This document shows, one piece after another, positions 22,396 to 31,151 of a stretch of DNA of 40,411 nt. How positions within the stretch are numbered: position 1 is the stretch's first letter; every line of letters begins with the position of its first letter. Under the pieces are notes generated by a model. That model saw nothing but the letters and a program-made list of their open reading frames with translations. It was not told where the DNA came from and did not search any database. Made by a program: the position numbers and the translations under genes. Origin of the DNA: an uncultured Eubacteriales bacterium (GTDB lineage Bacteria > Bacillota > Clostridia > Christensenellales > Aristaeellaceae); the NCBI GenBank assembly GCA_902765305.1, contig CACWZI010000079.1, positions 1 through 40,411 of the forward strand. Direction: 5' to 3'.

Positions 22396-23700
22396 GTGGA
22401 CCTGGATACGATCGGCAGGTGGCTGGGCTGGGTGGTGATGGCCGGCTATGTGGTCCTGACCGCCACGGAGGTGCCCCGGTATTTTATTTCCGCCTTGAAG
22501 CCTGCGCCGGCGATCGACGCGCCCGCCGCCCGGCGCCTTGAAGGACTTGCTTCGCGGCGAAGGCTGATGGGCGAGGTGCTCGTCGCCTTCGCGCTCTCCC
22601 GTCTGCTGGTGGTGCTGGTGTGCGCGGTGGGCTACTGGATCACGGAAAAGAGCCTGTCGGGCTTTTTCCCGGCGCTTTGGGAAAACCTGTTCCCATGGGA
22701 CGCCCGCCACTACCTGGACATCATCGACAGCGGGTATGTCGCCGAGGGGGAGGCGCGGCTGTTCATCGTGTTCTTTCCTTTTTATCCGATGCTTGGCCGG
22801 TGCCTTACGCTGATGACGGGCATCTCCTCCACGGCGGCGGGCCTGATCGTGTCGAACGCGGCGCTGGTGGGCTGCGGGGCGGCCATGTACCGGCTGGCGG
22901 AGATCGACGGTGGCCCCACGCTGGGCCGGCGGGCCATGCTGCTTCTGATGTTCTGCCCGATGACCTATTTCTTCTCCATCACCTATTCGGAATCCGCATT
23001 TTTGCTGGTGACGCTGCTGGCGGTGCTGTTCGCCCGCAGGCGGCGCTTCTTCCTGGCGGTGCTGTTCGGGGCGCTGGCCTCCGGGGCGCGGCTGCTGGGC
23101 ATGGCCACGGCCATACCGATCTTCTGGGAGCTGCTGCGCGACTGCCGGGAGAAGCGCGGGGACACGGAAACCCCCGTTACCCCGGGGGAGTACGCCCGTT
23201 GGATCCTTGTGAGCGCGCTGAAGGTGCTGCCGGTCAGCCTCGGCTTCCTGGGCTACCTGAGCCTCAACTGGCACCTGTTCGGCAACGCGACCCAATTCAT
23301 GGTGTTCCAGCGCGAGCACTGGTACCAGGAATTCGGCCACCTGGGCAACACGTTCCAGTATTGCCTGTACAATTCGGTGATCTACGACGATCCCTTTTAC
23401 CAGCTGGGGGTCTGGCGGCCCCAGCTTTTGCTGCTGGTGGCCGTGCCGCTGCTGGTGCTCTTACGGAGGAAGCGGGCCAGGCCGGGGGACGTGGCCTATA
23501 CGCTGGTCTACCACTACGTCTCATTCGCGCCCACCTGGCTGCTCAGCGGGCCGCGCTACGCTGCCTGCAACTACGCGCTGTACCCGATGCTGGCGGACAT
23601 CCCGAAGCGCCGTCGGGGCTTTGCCGTCATGCTGGCGGCGGAATGCGCCCTGCTGGCCTACATGACCTGGATCGGGCTTTGGCTGGGGAAAGTTTATTGA
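22396..23700 (+). CDS. PIG-V-like integral membrane glycosyltransferase
   Basis: 434 aa with about 8-10 hydrophobic segments. The WDARHYLDI motif (101-109) in the first outer loop corresponds to the W-D-x-x-(W/H)-Y catalytic-type motif of GPI mannosyltransferase II (PIG-V, GT-C fold). PFYPMLGR and FFSITYSESAFLL are also characteristic. It probably transfers a sugar from a lipid-linked donor outside the membrane; donor and acceptor unknown. GTG 22396 follows GGGAGGTG; TTG 22366 lies at the transcription start and is rejected. Residues about 48-57 (LEGLASRRRL), in a basic cytoplasmic loop, are encoded by GAAGGACTTGCTTCGC (22540-22555), which also occurs in the HhH-like gene. prmA follows after 19 bases. 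Confidence 0.8.
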   Translation: MDLDTIGRWLGWVVMAGYVVLTATEVPRYFISALKPAPAIDAPAARRLEGLASRRRLMGEVLVAFALSRLLVVLVCAVGYWITEKSLSGFFPALWENLFPWDARHYLDIIDSGYVAEGEARLFIVFFPFYPMLGRCLTLMTGISSTAAGLIVSNAALVGCGAAMYRLAEIDGGPTLGRRAMLLLMFCPMTYFFSITYSESAFLLVTLLAVLFARRRRFFLAVLFGALASGARLLGMATAIPIFWELLRDCREKRGDTETPVTPGEYARWILVSALKVLPVSLGFLGYLSLNWHLFGNATQFMVFQREHWYQEFGHLGNTFQYCLYNSVIYDDPFYQLGVWRPQLLLLVAVPLLVLLRRKRARPGDVAYTLVYHYVSFAPTWLLSGPRYAACNYALYPMLADIPKRRRGFAVMLAAECALLAYMTWIGLWLGKVY

Positions 23701-23719
23701 CAACGAAAGGCATATGATT

Positions 23720-24664
23720 ATGGACTGGATGGAATATACAATACTGACGACCACCGAGGGCTCTGAGCTGATCTCCCAGGTGCTGGAGGACGCAGGCAGC
23801 ACCGGCACGATGATCGAGGACAAAAACGACGTGGCCGCGAACCAGCGCCCCGAGGGGCAGTGGGACATCATCGACGAGGCCATCGCCGAGCGCATCGGCG
23901 ACGACGTGAAGGTGACGGGCTATTTTGAGGTCGACGGCAGGCTGCCCGACCGCATCGCCTACATCGAGAGCGAGCTGCGCCGCCTGAAGGGCATGGACCT
24001 GGGCATGGACCTGGGCAAGCTGGAGACCCTGCGCCACGACGTGGCCGAGCAGGACTGGACCGAGAGCTGGAAGGCCGCCTTCAAGCCCTTCCGGCTGGGC
24101 AATCACATGGTCGTCCGTCCCAGCTGGGAGACGGTGGACCTCCGGCCGGGGGACCACGAGATCGAGATCGACCCGGGCATGGCCTTCGGCACAGGCTCCC
24201 ACGAGACCACGGGCATGTGCGTCGAGCTGGTGGAGAAGTATGTGAAGCCCGGCGACCGGGTGATCGACATCGGCACCGGCACCGGCATACTGGCCATCGC
24301 GGCGGCCCATATGGGGGCGAGACCCGTGCTGGCCACCGACCTGGACGCCATCGCCGTGCGCGTGGCGGCGGAGAACGCGCGGATCAACGGCTTCGGCGAC
24401 GTGATCGAGACGCGCTGCGGCGACCTGCTGGAGGTGGTGCAGGAGACCGCCGACGTGGTGATCGCCAACATCATCTCCGACGTCATCATCATGCTGGCCA
24501 AACCCGTGCGCCAGCGGATCGTCGACGGCGGCCTGTTCATCTGCTCCGGCATCTCCGCAGAGCGCCGCGACGACGTGCTCAGGGCCCTGGCCGAGGCCCG
24601 CTTCGAGGTGCTGGAAGCGCCGGTCAAGGGCGAGTGGTGCGCCATGGCGGCGAGGAAGAGATAA
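23720..24664 (+). CDS. prmA: Ribosomal protein L11 methyltransferase
   Basis: 314 aa. It trimethylates L11 using SAM. The N-terminal substrate domain starts MDWMEYTILTTTEGSELISQVLEDAG, as in PrmA. The C-terminal Rossmann methyltransferase has DIGTGTGILAIAAAHMG (motif I) and ANIISDVI in place of N-P-P-Y-like motif IV, also as in PrmA. ATG 23714 is in frame, but GAAAGG is only 3 bases from it and 9 from ATG 23720, which also matches the family N-terminus. rsmE starts 5 bases after the stop. Confidence 0.95.
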   Translation: MDWMEYTILTTTEGSELISQVLEDAGSTGTMIEDKNDVAANQRPEGQWDIIDEAIAERIGDDVKVTGYFEVDGRLPDRIAYIESELRRLKGMDLGMDLGKLETLRHDVAEQDWTESWKAAFKPFRLGNHMVVRPSWETVDLRPGDHEIEIDPGMAFGTGSHETTGMCVELVEKYVKPGDRVIDIGTGTGILAIAAAHMGARPVLATDLDAIAVRVAAENARINGFGDVIETRCGDLLEVVQETADVVIANIISDVIIMLAKPVRQRIVDGGLFICSGISAERRDDVLRALAEARFEVLEAPVKGEWCAMAARKR

Positions 24665-24669
24665 ATATC

Positions 24670-25398
24670 ATGCACAGCTTTTACATCGATTCCCCCATCG
24701 ACGGTGCGGCCATGCTTCCCCCGGAGGAGGCCAGGCACGCGCTGAAGGTGCTGCGCCTGCGCCCCGGGGACGCGGTCTGCGCCATGGACGGCGCGGGGCG
24801 GCGCTGGCGGGGGAAGATCGGCGGCATAGACGGCGGCAGCGTCCGGGTGAATCTGCTGGAGCAACTGCCGGACAACGAGGCCCCGGTGCGCCTGACCGTG
24901 TACGAGGGCCTGCCGAAGGCCGACAAGCTGGATTTCATCGCCCAGAAGCTGACGGAGCTGGGGGCGGCGGCGCTGGCGCCCGTGCGGATGGCGCGCTGTG
25001 TGGCGAAGCTGGACGCCAGGGACGGCGAAAAGCGCCGGGAGCGGCTGGAGAAGATCGCCCGGGAGGCCGCCAAGCAGTGCGGACGGGGCATGCCCCTGCG
25101 GGTTGCCGCGCCGATGGACTGGCGCAAAGCCCTTGAGGCGATGGCCGCCCACGACCTGCTGCTGATCCCCTGGGAGGCGGCCGAAGGCACGCGGCTGAAG
25201 GACATATTCACACTGAACCCCGACGCCCGGGACATCGGCATCGTCGTAGGCCCGGAGGGCGGCATCACTGCCGACGAGATCGACGATATGGCCGCCGCCG
25301 GGGGGCGGTGCGTCACCCTCGGCCCCCGCATATTGCGCACGGAGACCGCCGCCGTGGTCTCCGCCGCGCTGGTCATGCAGCTGTGGGGAGACGTGTGA
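24670..25398 (+). CDS. rsmE: 16S rRNA m3U1498 methyltransferase
   Basis: 242 aa SPOUT methyltransferase acting on helix 44 of 16S rRNA. The N-terminal PUA-like RNA domain has LPPEEARHALKVLRLRPGD. The trefoil-knot SAM site is IGIVVGPEGGIT and LGPRILRTETA at the C-terminus. There is no strong ribosome site; translation is probably coupled to prmA 5 bases upstream. The stop codon TGA (25396-25398) overlaps the left hairpin of repeat E4. Confidence 0.95.
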   Translation: MHSFYIDSPIDGAAMLPPEEARHALKVLRLRPGDAVCAMDGAGRRWRGKIGGIDGGSVRVNLLEQLPDNEAPVRLTVYEGLPKADKLDFIAQKLTELGAAALAPVRMARCVAKLDARDGEKRRERLEKIAREAAKQCGRGMPLRVAAPMDWRKALEAMAAHDLLLIPWEAAEGTRLKDIFTLNPDARDIGIVVGPEGGITADEIDDMAAAGGRCVTLGPRILRTETAAVVSAALVMQLWGDV

Positions 25399-25692
25399 AT
25401 TCTGATTTATCGAGCTTTGCTCGATAAATCAGAATTCAGGTTTCAGGTTTCAGGTTTTAGGTTTTAGGTGGAGGTGCCCTAAAGGGCTAGCTTCGCGTCG
25501 CAAATCCTTTTAACGCTTCGATAGGCCTTCGGCCACGGGATTTGTTTGATTAAAAGGAAACGACTGGGCTAACAACGATCGTTAATCATTTAGTCAAAGA
25601 AATCCGCAAGGATTTCCACATCCCCTAACACCTATAACCTAAAACCTAAAACCTCAAATTCAGATTTGTCGCCCTGCGACAAATCTGAATTT
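25397..25692. repeat. Repeat element E4 (b-left, a-right)
   Basis: Left hairpin b: arm GAATTCTGATTTATCGAGC (25397-25415), loop TTT, partner 25419-25437 (19-bp perfect). Left array AGGTTTC x2 then AGGTTTT x2 (25438-25469). Core 25470-25621 is the fullest uninterrupted copy: GCCCTAAAGGGC, the GCGACGCGAAG-type block, GGCC-ttc-GGCC, GGGATTTGTTTGATT, and GAAATCC/GGATTTC. Right array CCTATAA/CCTAAAA (25622-25655). Right hairpin a: arm AAATTCAGATTTGTCGC (25656-25672), loop CCT, partner 25676-25692. It fills the rsmE-mtaB gap, about 20 bases before the mtaB start, inside a gene order that is usually tight. Confidence 0.88.
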
Positions 25693-25712
25693 ACCGGATT
25701 GGAGCGTGAAAC

Positions 25713-27032
25713 GTGGACAGAGCAAAGACGATCGCCACCTACACCCTCGGCTGCAAGGTGAACCAGTACGACACCGAGGCCATGCTGGAGCGCTTCGAGG
25801 CGGCGGGGTATCGGGCGGTGGGGTTTCAGGACGCGGCCGACGTGTACCTGATCAATACCTGCACCGTCACCGGCACCGGCGACCAGAAGTCGCTGAAGAC
25901 CATCCGCCGGGTGGCCCGGGAGCACCCCGGCTGCGCCATCGTGGTCTGCGGCTGCCTGGCCCAGCGGGAGGCGGAGCGCCTGGCCGCCATGGACAACGTG
26001 GCGCTGGTGCTGGGCGTGCAGCGCCGGGGCGAGGTGGTCGATCTGCTGGAATCGGCGCTGGCGTCGGGGCAGACCGTGAACGCCGTGGCGCCCCTGAAGG
26101 GCGCGGGGTTTGAGAGCCTGTTTATCTCCCGCCACGAGGGCAAGACCCGGGCCACCATGAAGATCCAAGAGGGCTGCGACCGGTATTGCAGCTACTGCAT
26201 CATCCCCAGCGTCCGCGGGCCGGTGCGCTCGATGCCCCTGGAGGCGGTGGCCGCCGAGGCCGCCCGGCTGGGTGAGGCCGGGTATCGGGAAATCGTGGTC
26301 ACGGGCATCCACCTGGCCAGCTACGGCCGGGGGACGAACGATACCCTGATGGACGCCATACGCGCCGTGCACGACGCGCCGGGGGTGCGTCGGGTGCGCC
26401 TGGGCTCACTGGAGCCGGTGACGGTGACGGAGGATTTCGCCCGAAGCGCGTCCGGGCTGCCGGGGCTGATGCGCCAGTTCCACCTGTCGCTGCAATCCGG
26501 CAGCGCGGGGGTGCTCAAGCGCATGCGCCGCCGCTACACGCCCGGGGAATACCGCCAGGCCGTGGAGACGCTGCGGCGGTACATGCCCGACTGCGCCGTC
26601 ACCACCGACGTGATCACCGGCTTCCCCGGCGAGACGGAGGCGGAGTTTGCCGAGACGCTGGCCTTCGTGCGGGATATCGCCCTGGCCCGCATCCACGTGT
26701 TTCCCTATTCCCGGCGCAAGGGCACCGTGGCCGACGCCATGGAGGACCAGGTGGACGAGGCCACCCGACGCGCCCGGACAAGGAAATTGATCGAAGTGGG
26801 GAACCAATTGGAACAGCGCTTCGTCCAATCACTGGTGGGCACCTGCCAGCAGGTGCTGTTTGAGCAGGCCGCGGGCGATGGACTGAGCGAGGGCTATACC
26901 GGCCAGTACGTGCGCGTGCGGGCGGCGGCCCGGCCTGGCGAGCTGTGCCGGGTGCGCATCGACGGCGCGGAGGGCACGCTGGCCCACGGCACCGTCATCG
27001 AACACGAACAGGAGGAAGATACCGATGAGTGA
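25713..27032 (+). CDS. mtaB: tRNA t6A37 methylthiotransferase
   Basis: 439 aa radical-SAM enzyme that converts t6A to ms2t6A at position 37 of ANN-decoding tRNAs. The N-terminal methylthiotransferase domain carries C14 (TLGCKVNQYD), C50 (INTCTVT) and C81 (CGCLAQ), the auxiliary cluster ligands. The radical-SAM motif CxxxCxxC is C155, C159, C162 (EGCDRYCSYCIIP). A C-terminal TRAM domain (about 370-435) follows. GTG start with GGAG at 25700-25704. It overlaps the HIT gene by 8 bases. Confidence 0.95.
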   Translation: MDRAKTIATYTLGCKVNQYDTEAMLERFEAAGYRAVGFQDAADVYLINTCTVTGTGDQKSLKTIRRVAREHPGCAIVVCGCLAQREAERLAAMDNVALVLGVQRRGEVVDLLESALASGQTVNAVAPLKGAGFESLFISRHEGKTRATMKIQEGCDRYCSYCIIPSVRGPVRSMPLEAVAAEAARLGEAGYREIVVTGIHLASYGRGTNDTLMDAIRAVHDAPGVRRVRLGSLEPVTVTEDFARSASGLPGLMRQFHLSLQSGSAGVLKRMRRRYTPGEYRQAVETLRRYMPDCAVTTDVITGFPGETEAEFAETLAFVRDIALARIHVFPYSRRKGTVADAMEDQVDEATRRARTRKLIEVGNQLEQRFVQSLVGTCQQVLFEQAAGDGLSEGYTGQYVRVRAAARPGELCRVRIDGAEGTLAHGTVIEHEQEEDTDE

Positions 27033-27360
27033 CTGTCTGTTTTGCAAGATCATCGCGGGGGAGATCCCCGGAAACGCCGTATTTGAGAACGATCAGATCT
27101 ACGCCTTCCGCGACATCAACCCCCAGGCCCCGGTGCACGTGCTGGTGGTGCCGAAGAAGCACATGGACAATATATTGCAATGTGATGCCGGGACCGCCGC
27201 GGCCCTGACCGACGCCGTCAAGCAGATCGCCGCCAGCGAGGGCGTGGCCGAAAGCGGCTTCCGCATCATCAGCAACTGCGGCAGGGACGGCGCCCAGTCG
27301 GTCAACCACCTGCACGTCCACCTGATGGGTGGCAGGAAGCTGCCCGAGCGGATGGGGTGA
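27025..27360 (+). CDS. HIT (HINT-type) nucleotide hydrolase
   Basis: 111 aa. Histidine triad HLHVH at 95-99 (nucleophile H97) and the family start CLFCKIIAGEIP. Such proteins hydrolyse nucleoside phosphoramidates and acyl-nucleotide side products such as aminoacyl-AMP. ATG 27025 lies inside the mtaB 3' end, with GGAGGA at 27011-27016. Conserved neighbour of mtaB and rpsU in Firmicutes. Confidence 0.95.
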   Translation: MSDCLFCKIIAGEIPGNAVFENDQIYAFRDINPQAPVHVLVVPKKHMDNILQCDAGTAAALTDAVKQIAASEGVAESGFRIISNCGRDGAQSVNHLHVHLMGGRKLPERMG

Positions 27361-27401
27361 GGAGGAATAGGTTAAATAATTGGGTCATACTCATTCAAGG
27401 G

Positions 27402-27431
27402 TTGACGAGTACACGCCTTATGCGGTATAAT
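27402..27431 (+). promoter_or_regulatory. Promoter of rpsU
   Basis: TTGACG (27402-27407), 18 bp, TATAAT (27426-27431). Confidence 0.75.
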
Positions 27432-27496
27432 AACCATTGTGGCGAACCCCATGCTACATTGGCTATGCCATTCAATCGCGAGGGGAGGGAAAGCAC

Positions 27497-27590
27497 ATGT
27501 CCGAGGTACGCATTCGGGAAAATGAATCATTGGAAGCCCAGCGTAAAGCGTAAAAAGAAGGCTGAAGCTGCTCGTAAGCGCAAATATTAA
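27497..27590 (+). pseudogene. rpsU: Ribosomal protein S21 gene, internally deleted
   Basis: ATG 27497 (good ribosome site GGGAGGG) reads MSEVRIRENESLEAQRKA and then a stop at 27551-27553. The first 13 residues are the S21 N-terminus. From about 27532 another frame reads KPSVKRKKKAEAARKRKY to a stop at 27590, exactly the S21 C-terminus. The middle of about 25-27 residues (normally ..ALRRFKRxCxxxGVLxExRKREHYE..) is absent and the frame is shifted. The junction is GGAAGCCC, where an intact gene would be expected to have GAAGCCC-like sequence at both ends (L-E-A-L and x-K-P-S), so a short-homology deletion or an assembly collapse is likely. The intact promoter, ribosome site and terminator argue for a recent event. 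Confidence 0.85.
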
Positions 27591-27599
27591 ACCAATGAA

Positions 27600-27631
27600 A
27601 GCCCCTCTGGTCGCCCCGGAGGGGCTGTTTT
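27600..27631 (+). terminator. Rho-independent terminator after rpsU
   Basis: An 11-bp stem, AGCCCCTCTGG (27600-27610) with CCGGAGGGGCT (27616-27626), one wobble, then GTTTTC. Confidence 0.85.
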
Positions 27632-27683
27632 CAATCCTTTGGTCTCTTCATACGATTCCCTACATATGTTGAATTGAATCAAC

Positions 27684-27745
27684 GTTTCGGCCATGGCGCG
27701 TGAAGCGCCGTTTCGGCACACGCGCCGAAACGGGATGGCCGGAAC
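27684..27745. other. Three-way-junction-like palindromic structure
   Basis: Outer stem GTTTCGGCCAT (27684-27694) with ATGGCCGGAAC (27735-27745), one mismatch. Inside are two adjacent hairpins: GGCGC-gtgaa-GCGCC (27695-27709) and GTTTCGGC-N6-GCCGAAAC (27710-27731, perfect 8 bp). It lies between the rpsU terminator and the methyltransferase gene; could be a small structured RNA or a compound palindromic repeat. Confidence 0.5.
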
Positions 27746-27821
27746 ATCATACGCTGAATTAATTGATTGTTCGGGTACGTTGTTTTTGGCGAACCCTATA
27801 TAGTTTATCGGAGAACTGCAT

Positions 27822-28841
27822 ATGCATTACAGGATGCTGCTCTGGCCCCACGCCAACGCCCGCTATCAAAGTGAAACGCTGAAGCTGGCGACGGCTGAGC
27901 TTGAATTGATGCTGGCGCGACTTGCCCCCGGCGCTGAAATCGCCGCGGACGAGCGCTTGGGCATGCCCTGCCTTGGCATCCGCGTGTACGCACCGCTGGA
28001 CGCCGCCGCCGTCGGGGCGCTGCGCCGCCATTCGCTGCTGTACGGGCTGTTCGAGGATCAGGACGGCCTGCTGAAGCCTGTGGCCGGGCGGGGGGAGGCC
28101 GCCGTGGGGCGGGACCTGCCCGCGATTTTGAAATACAAGGGCAAGACCAACGAGCTGTTTTTGCAGCTGCTGATCAACGCGGCGCTGTATGCCGGCGATT
28201 ATTGGCGCGAAGGCGGCCCCCTGTCGATGCTCGACCCCATGTGTGGCCGGGCCACCGGGCTCTTCGTCGCGGCCAACTACGGCTGGGACGCCCTTGGCGC
28301 GGACGTGGACCGGGGCGATCTGAAGGAGGCGGAGCAGTTTTTCAGGCGCTATCTGGAATATCACCGCTTCAAGCATACCGTCACCCGGCTGTCGCGTACC
28401 CTGAAAAGGGGCGGCAGCGCGGCGGAATGCCGTTTTGAGTACGCCCCACAGGCCCATGCCCCGAGGCGCGCGCTGAGCCTCGTCAGCCTGGACGCCGCCC
28501 TCTGCGGCGGGGCGCTGGGCAAAAACGCGTTCCACCTGATCGCCTGTGACCTGCCCTACGGCGTGCGCCACGACGCCCAGCTGGAGCGGGGCCAGCGGGC
28601 GAAGGGCAACTGGCTGGAGGCGCTTCTCGAAAAGGCGCTGCCCGACTGGAGGGCGGCCCTGAAGCCCGGCGGCGCGATGGCGCTGTCCTTCAATGCCCAG
28701 AATATGAAGCTGGAGCGCCTGCGGGCGCTGATGGATGGCGCCGGGCTGGAGGTGCTGTCGGGCGGCGCATATGACGGCTTCGCCCATTGGGTCGAGCAGG
28801 CCATCACCCGGGACATCGCCGTTTGCAGAAAACCGTTATAA
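27822..28841 (+). CDS. SAM-dependent (probably RNA) methyltransferase
   Basis: 339 aa. The Rossmann domain has motif I DPMCGRATGLFVAANYGWDALGADVD (about 139-165) and catalytic-type DLPYG (motif IV, about 246), as in N2-guanine methyltransferases of the TRM11/RlmL kind. The first 100 residues are a separate domain without a clear THUMP signature. RNA substrate likely but unproved. ATG 27822 has CGGAG about 10 bases upstream. rho follows after 33 bases on the same strand. Confidence 0.75.
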   Translation: MHYRMLLWPHANARYQSETLKLATAELELMLARLAPGAEIAADERLGMPCLGIRVYAPLDAAAVGALRRHSLLYGLFEDQDGLLKPVAGRGEAAVGRDLPAILKYKGKTNELFLQLLINAALYAGDYWREGGPLSMLDPMCGRATGLFVAANYGWDALGADVDRGDLKEAEQFFRRYLEYHRFKHTVTRLSRTLKRGGSAAECRFEYAPQAHAPRRALSLVSLDAALCGGALGKNAFHLIACDLPYGVRHDAQLERGQRAKGNWLEALLEKALPDWRAALKPGGAMALSFNAQNMKLERLRALMDGAGLEVLSGGAYDGFAHWVEQAITRDIAVCRKPL

Positions 28842-28874
28842 TTTATCCCTTTATTTTCCCATCGGAGGTAACCT

Positions 28875-31016
28875 ATGGATTATCAATCCCTGAACCTGAA
28901 GACCGTCGTCGAGCTGCGCAGCCTGGCAAAGGAAATGGGCGTTCGAATTCCGGCGGGCACAAACAAAAGCACGCTGATCGATATGCTGATGGAGGCGGAA
29001 AAGGCCGGCAAGGGCGCCCCAGCCAGCCAGGCGCCCGCGGCAAAGCAGGGCGACGAGGGCGATAAGCCCGCGCGCCGGCAGGGCAGGCCGAGGCGCGAGG
29101 CGTCTGACAAGCCGGGGACGAAGAAGGACCGGGATGCCGCCGCGGAAGCCAGGCCCGAGCCGCGTTCAAGCGCGGCGCGAGGCGGCGGGAAGGCCGCCGA
29201 CGCCCCAAAGCCGGAAGCCCAAAAGCCGGAAGCCCCAAAACCTGTAGCGCCAAAGACAGAAGCGCCGAAGCCTCAGCTTCCGGGCGCCGCGGCATCCAGC
29301 GCCGGGGAACCCCGGATGGCGGGGCCGGCAGCCAACGCTGCCAAGGCGGCTGAAGCGCCCCGGGAAGCGCCGACCCCTGCGAAGCCCGAGTTGAAGCCTG
29401 AGCAGGCCCCGGGCGCGGACCCGGCGGGTGAACAGCCCCAGGCCGCGCCTAACGACGTTCGTCCCGGGTTCAAGGGCAGGCCGACGCCCGCGACCCGAAC
29501 CTTCCAGCGGCCCATGAGCGACGCCCAGCCGCGGCAGAACCGCTATCAGAACTGGAACGCGGGCCGCGCCCCCCAGGGCGACGCGCGGCCCCAGCGGGTG
29601 CAGCAGGTCGGCCAGGCAAGCATCTCCCGCCCCCTCAATCCCCGCTTCAATCGCCAGGGGGACGGGCGCGCGCCCCAGCAGGCCTGGGACAACCGGGATT
29701 TCCAGCGCAGCGCACCCCAGCCGCAGGCCCCGGCGGCGGCACAGGCGGAGAACGACGCCCAGCCGGCGGAGCAGCCGGAGCGGGCCGAGCGCCAGCGCCC
29801 CGAGGGCTATTACAATGCCGAGCTGAAGACCTCCAATCCCGCCGTGCCGGAGATGCTGGCCTCGGGCGAGTGCGGCGACGGCGCGGGCGTGCTGGAGATC
29901 CAGCCCGACGGCTACGGCTTCCTGAGGGCGGAAAACTGCCTGCCGGGGCCGAATGACGTCTACATATCCATCGCCCAGATCCGCCGCTTCAACCTGCGCA
30001 ACGGCGACCACGTGACGGGCAAGACCCGCGCCCAGCGGGAGGGCGACCGCTACAGCGCCATGATGTACATCACCGAGGTCAACGGCGAAAGCCCCGAGAA
30101 GGCCGCCGAGCGCCCCCGGTTCGAGGACCTGGTGCCCGTCTATCCCGACGAGCGGCTCAGGCTGGAGCCGCCGGAGGGCAGGGGAGATTTGTCCCTGCGG
30201 CTGATCGACATGCTGGCCCCCATCGGCAAGGGCCAGAGGGGCATGATCGTGTCCCAGCCCAAGGCGGGCAAGACCACGTTGCTCAAGAAGGTGGCCAACG
30301 CCATCACCGCCCAGTATCCCGACGTGCACCTGATCGTGCTGCTGATCGACGAGCGCCCCGAGGAGGTCACCGACATGCAGCGCTCCATCAAGGGCGAGGT
30401 GATTTACTCGACCTTCGACGAGGAGCCCGAGCACCACACCCGCGTGTCGGAGATGGTGCTGGCCCGGGCCCAGCGCCTGGTGGAGATGGGCAAGGACGTG
30501 GTGGTGCTGCTGGATTCCATCACCCGGCTGGCCCGGGCCTACAACCTGACCATCACCCCCACGGGCAGGTCACTGTCCGGCGGCCTGGACCCGGGGGCGC
30601 TGTTTAAGCCCAAGCGCTTCTTCGGCGCGGCCCGAAACATCGAAAACGGCGGCAGCCTGACCATCATCGCCACTGCCCTGGTGGAGACCGGCAGCCGCAT
30701 GGACGACATCATCTTCGAGGAATTCAAGGGCACCGGCAACATGGAGCTGCACCTGGACCGCAAGCTCTCCGATCGCCGGGTATTCCCGGCCATCGACCTG
30801 CTGAAGTCAGGCACGCGCCGGGAGGAGCTTTTGCTGACCGAGGACGAGATGAACGGCGAATACCAGGTGCGCAGGATGCTGGGGGGCCGTCAGCAGGAGA
30901 TGTACGAGCAGCTGATCGACCTGATGACCAAGACCGCCAGCAACGCCGAGTTCTTCAACAAGCTGAAGGGCTGGCTGGCCGTGTATGAAAAGGAAGGGTA
31001 TTCGCTGGGGAAATGA
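28875..31016 (+). CDS. rho: Transcription termination factor Rho with long disordered insert
   Basis: 713 aa, against about 420-430 for standard Rho. The order is the Rho N-terminal helix bundle (1-40, [19 protein letters not shown]), then an about 270-residue Ala/Pro/Lys/Gln/Arg-rich, low-complexity insert (about 42-310, with KPEAxKPEAPKP repeats and later RNxxR/Q-rich parts), the cold-shock-like RNA-binding domain (about 315-395, [19 protein letters not shown]), and the hexameric helicase ATPase with P-loop PKAGKTT (462-468) and the Q- and R-loop regions. All catalytic parts look intact, so termination activity is expected. GGAGG precedes ATG 28875. Confidence 0.96.
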   Translation: MDYQSLNLKTVVELRSLAKEMGVRIPAGTNKSTLIDMLMEAEKAGKGAPASQAPAAKQGDEGDKPARRQGRPRREASDKPGTKKDRDAAAEARPEPRSSAARGGGKAADAPKPEAQKPEAPKPVAPKTEAPKPQLPGAAASSAGEPRMAGPAANAAKAAEAPREAPTPAKPELKPEQAPGADPAGEQPQAAPNDVRPGFKGRPTPATRTFQRPMSDAQPRQNRYQNWNAGRAPQGDARPQRVQQVGQASISRPLNPRFNRQGDGRAPQQAWDNRDFQRSAPQPQAPAAAQAENDAQPAEQPERAERQRPEGYYNAELKTSNPAVPEMLASGECGDGAGVLEIQPDGYGFLRAENCLPGPNDVYISIAQIRRFNLRNGDHVTGKTRAQREGDRYSAMMYITEVNGESPEKAAERPRFEDLVPVYPDERLRLEPPEGRGDLSLRLIDMLAPIGKGQRGMIVSQPKAGKTTLLKKVANAITAQYPDVHLIVLLIDERPEEVTDMQRSIKGEVIYSTFDEEPEHHTRVSEMVLARAQRLVEMGKDVVVLLDSITRLARAYNLTITPTGRSLSGGLDPGALFKPKRFFGAARNIENGGSLTIIATALVETGSRMDDIIFEEFKGTGNMELHLDRKLSDRRVFPAIDLLKSGTRREELLLTEDEMNGEYQVRRMLGGRQQEMYEQLIDLMTKTASNAEFFNKLKGWLAVYEKEGYSLGK

Positions 31017-31075
31017 GCGTATGCCTTCAATATTGACGCTCCTTCGACGAAGCTATTAACAACTGTGACAATCGC

Positions 31076-31104
31076 TTGAAATCCTATCTCTGTGACGGTA
31101 TAAT
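31076..31104 (+). promoter_or_regulatory. Promoter of the aquaporin gene
   Basis: TTGAAA (31076-31081), 17 bp, TATAAT (31099-31104). AGGAGGGAG near 31137-31145 serves ATG 31152. Confidence 0.75.
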
Positions 31105-31151
31105 CCGTATCGTACATGGACGACCGTCCGACGACAAGGAGGGAGATATCA

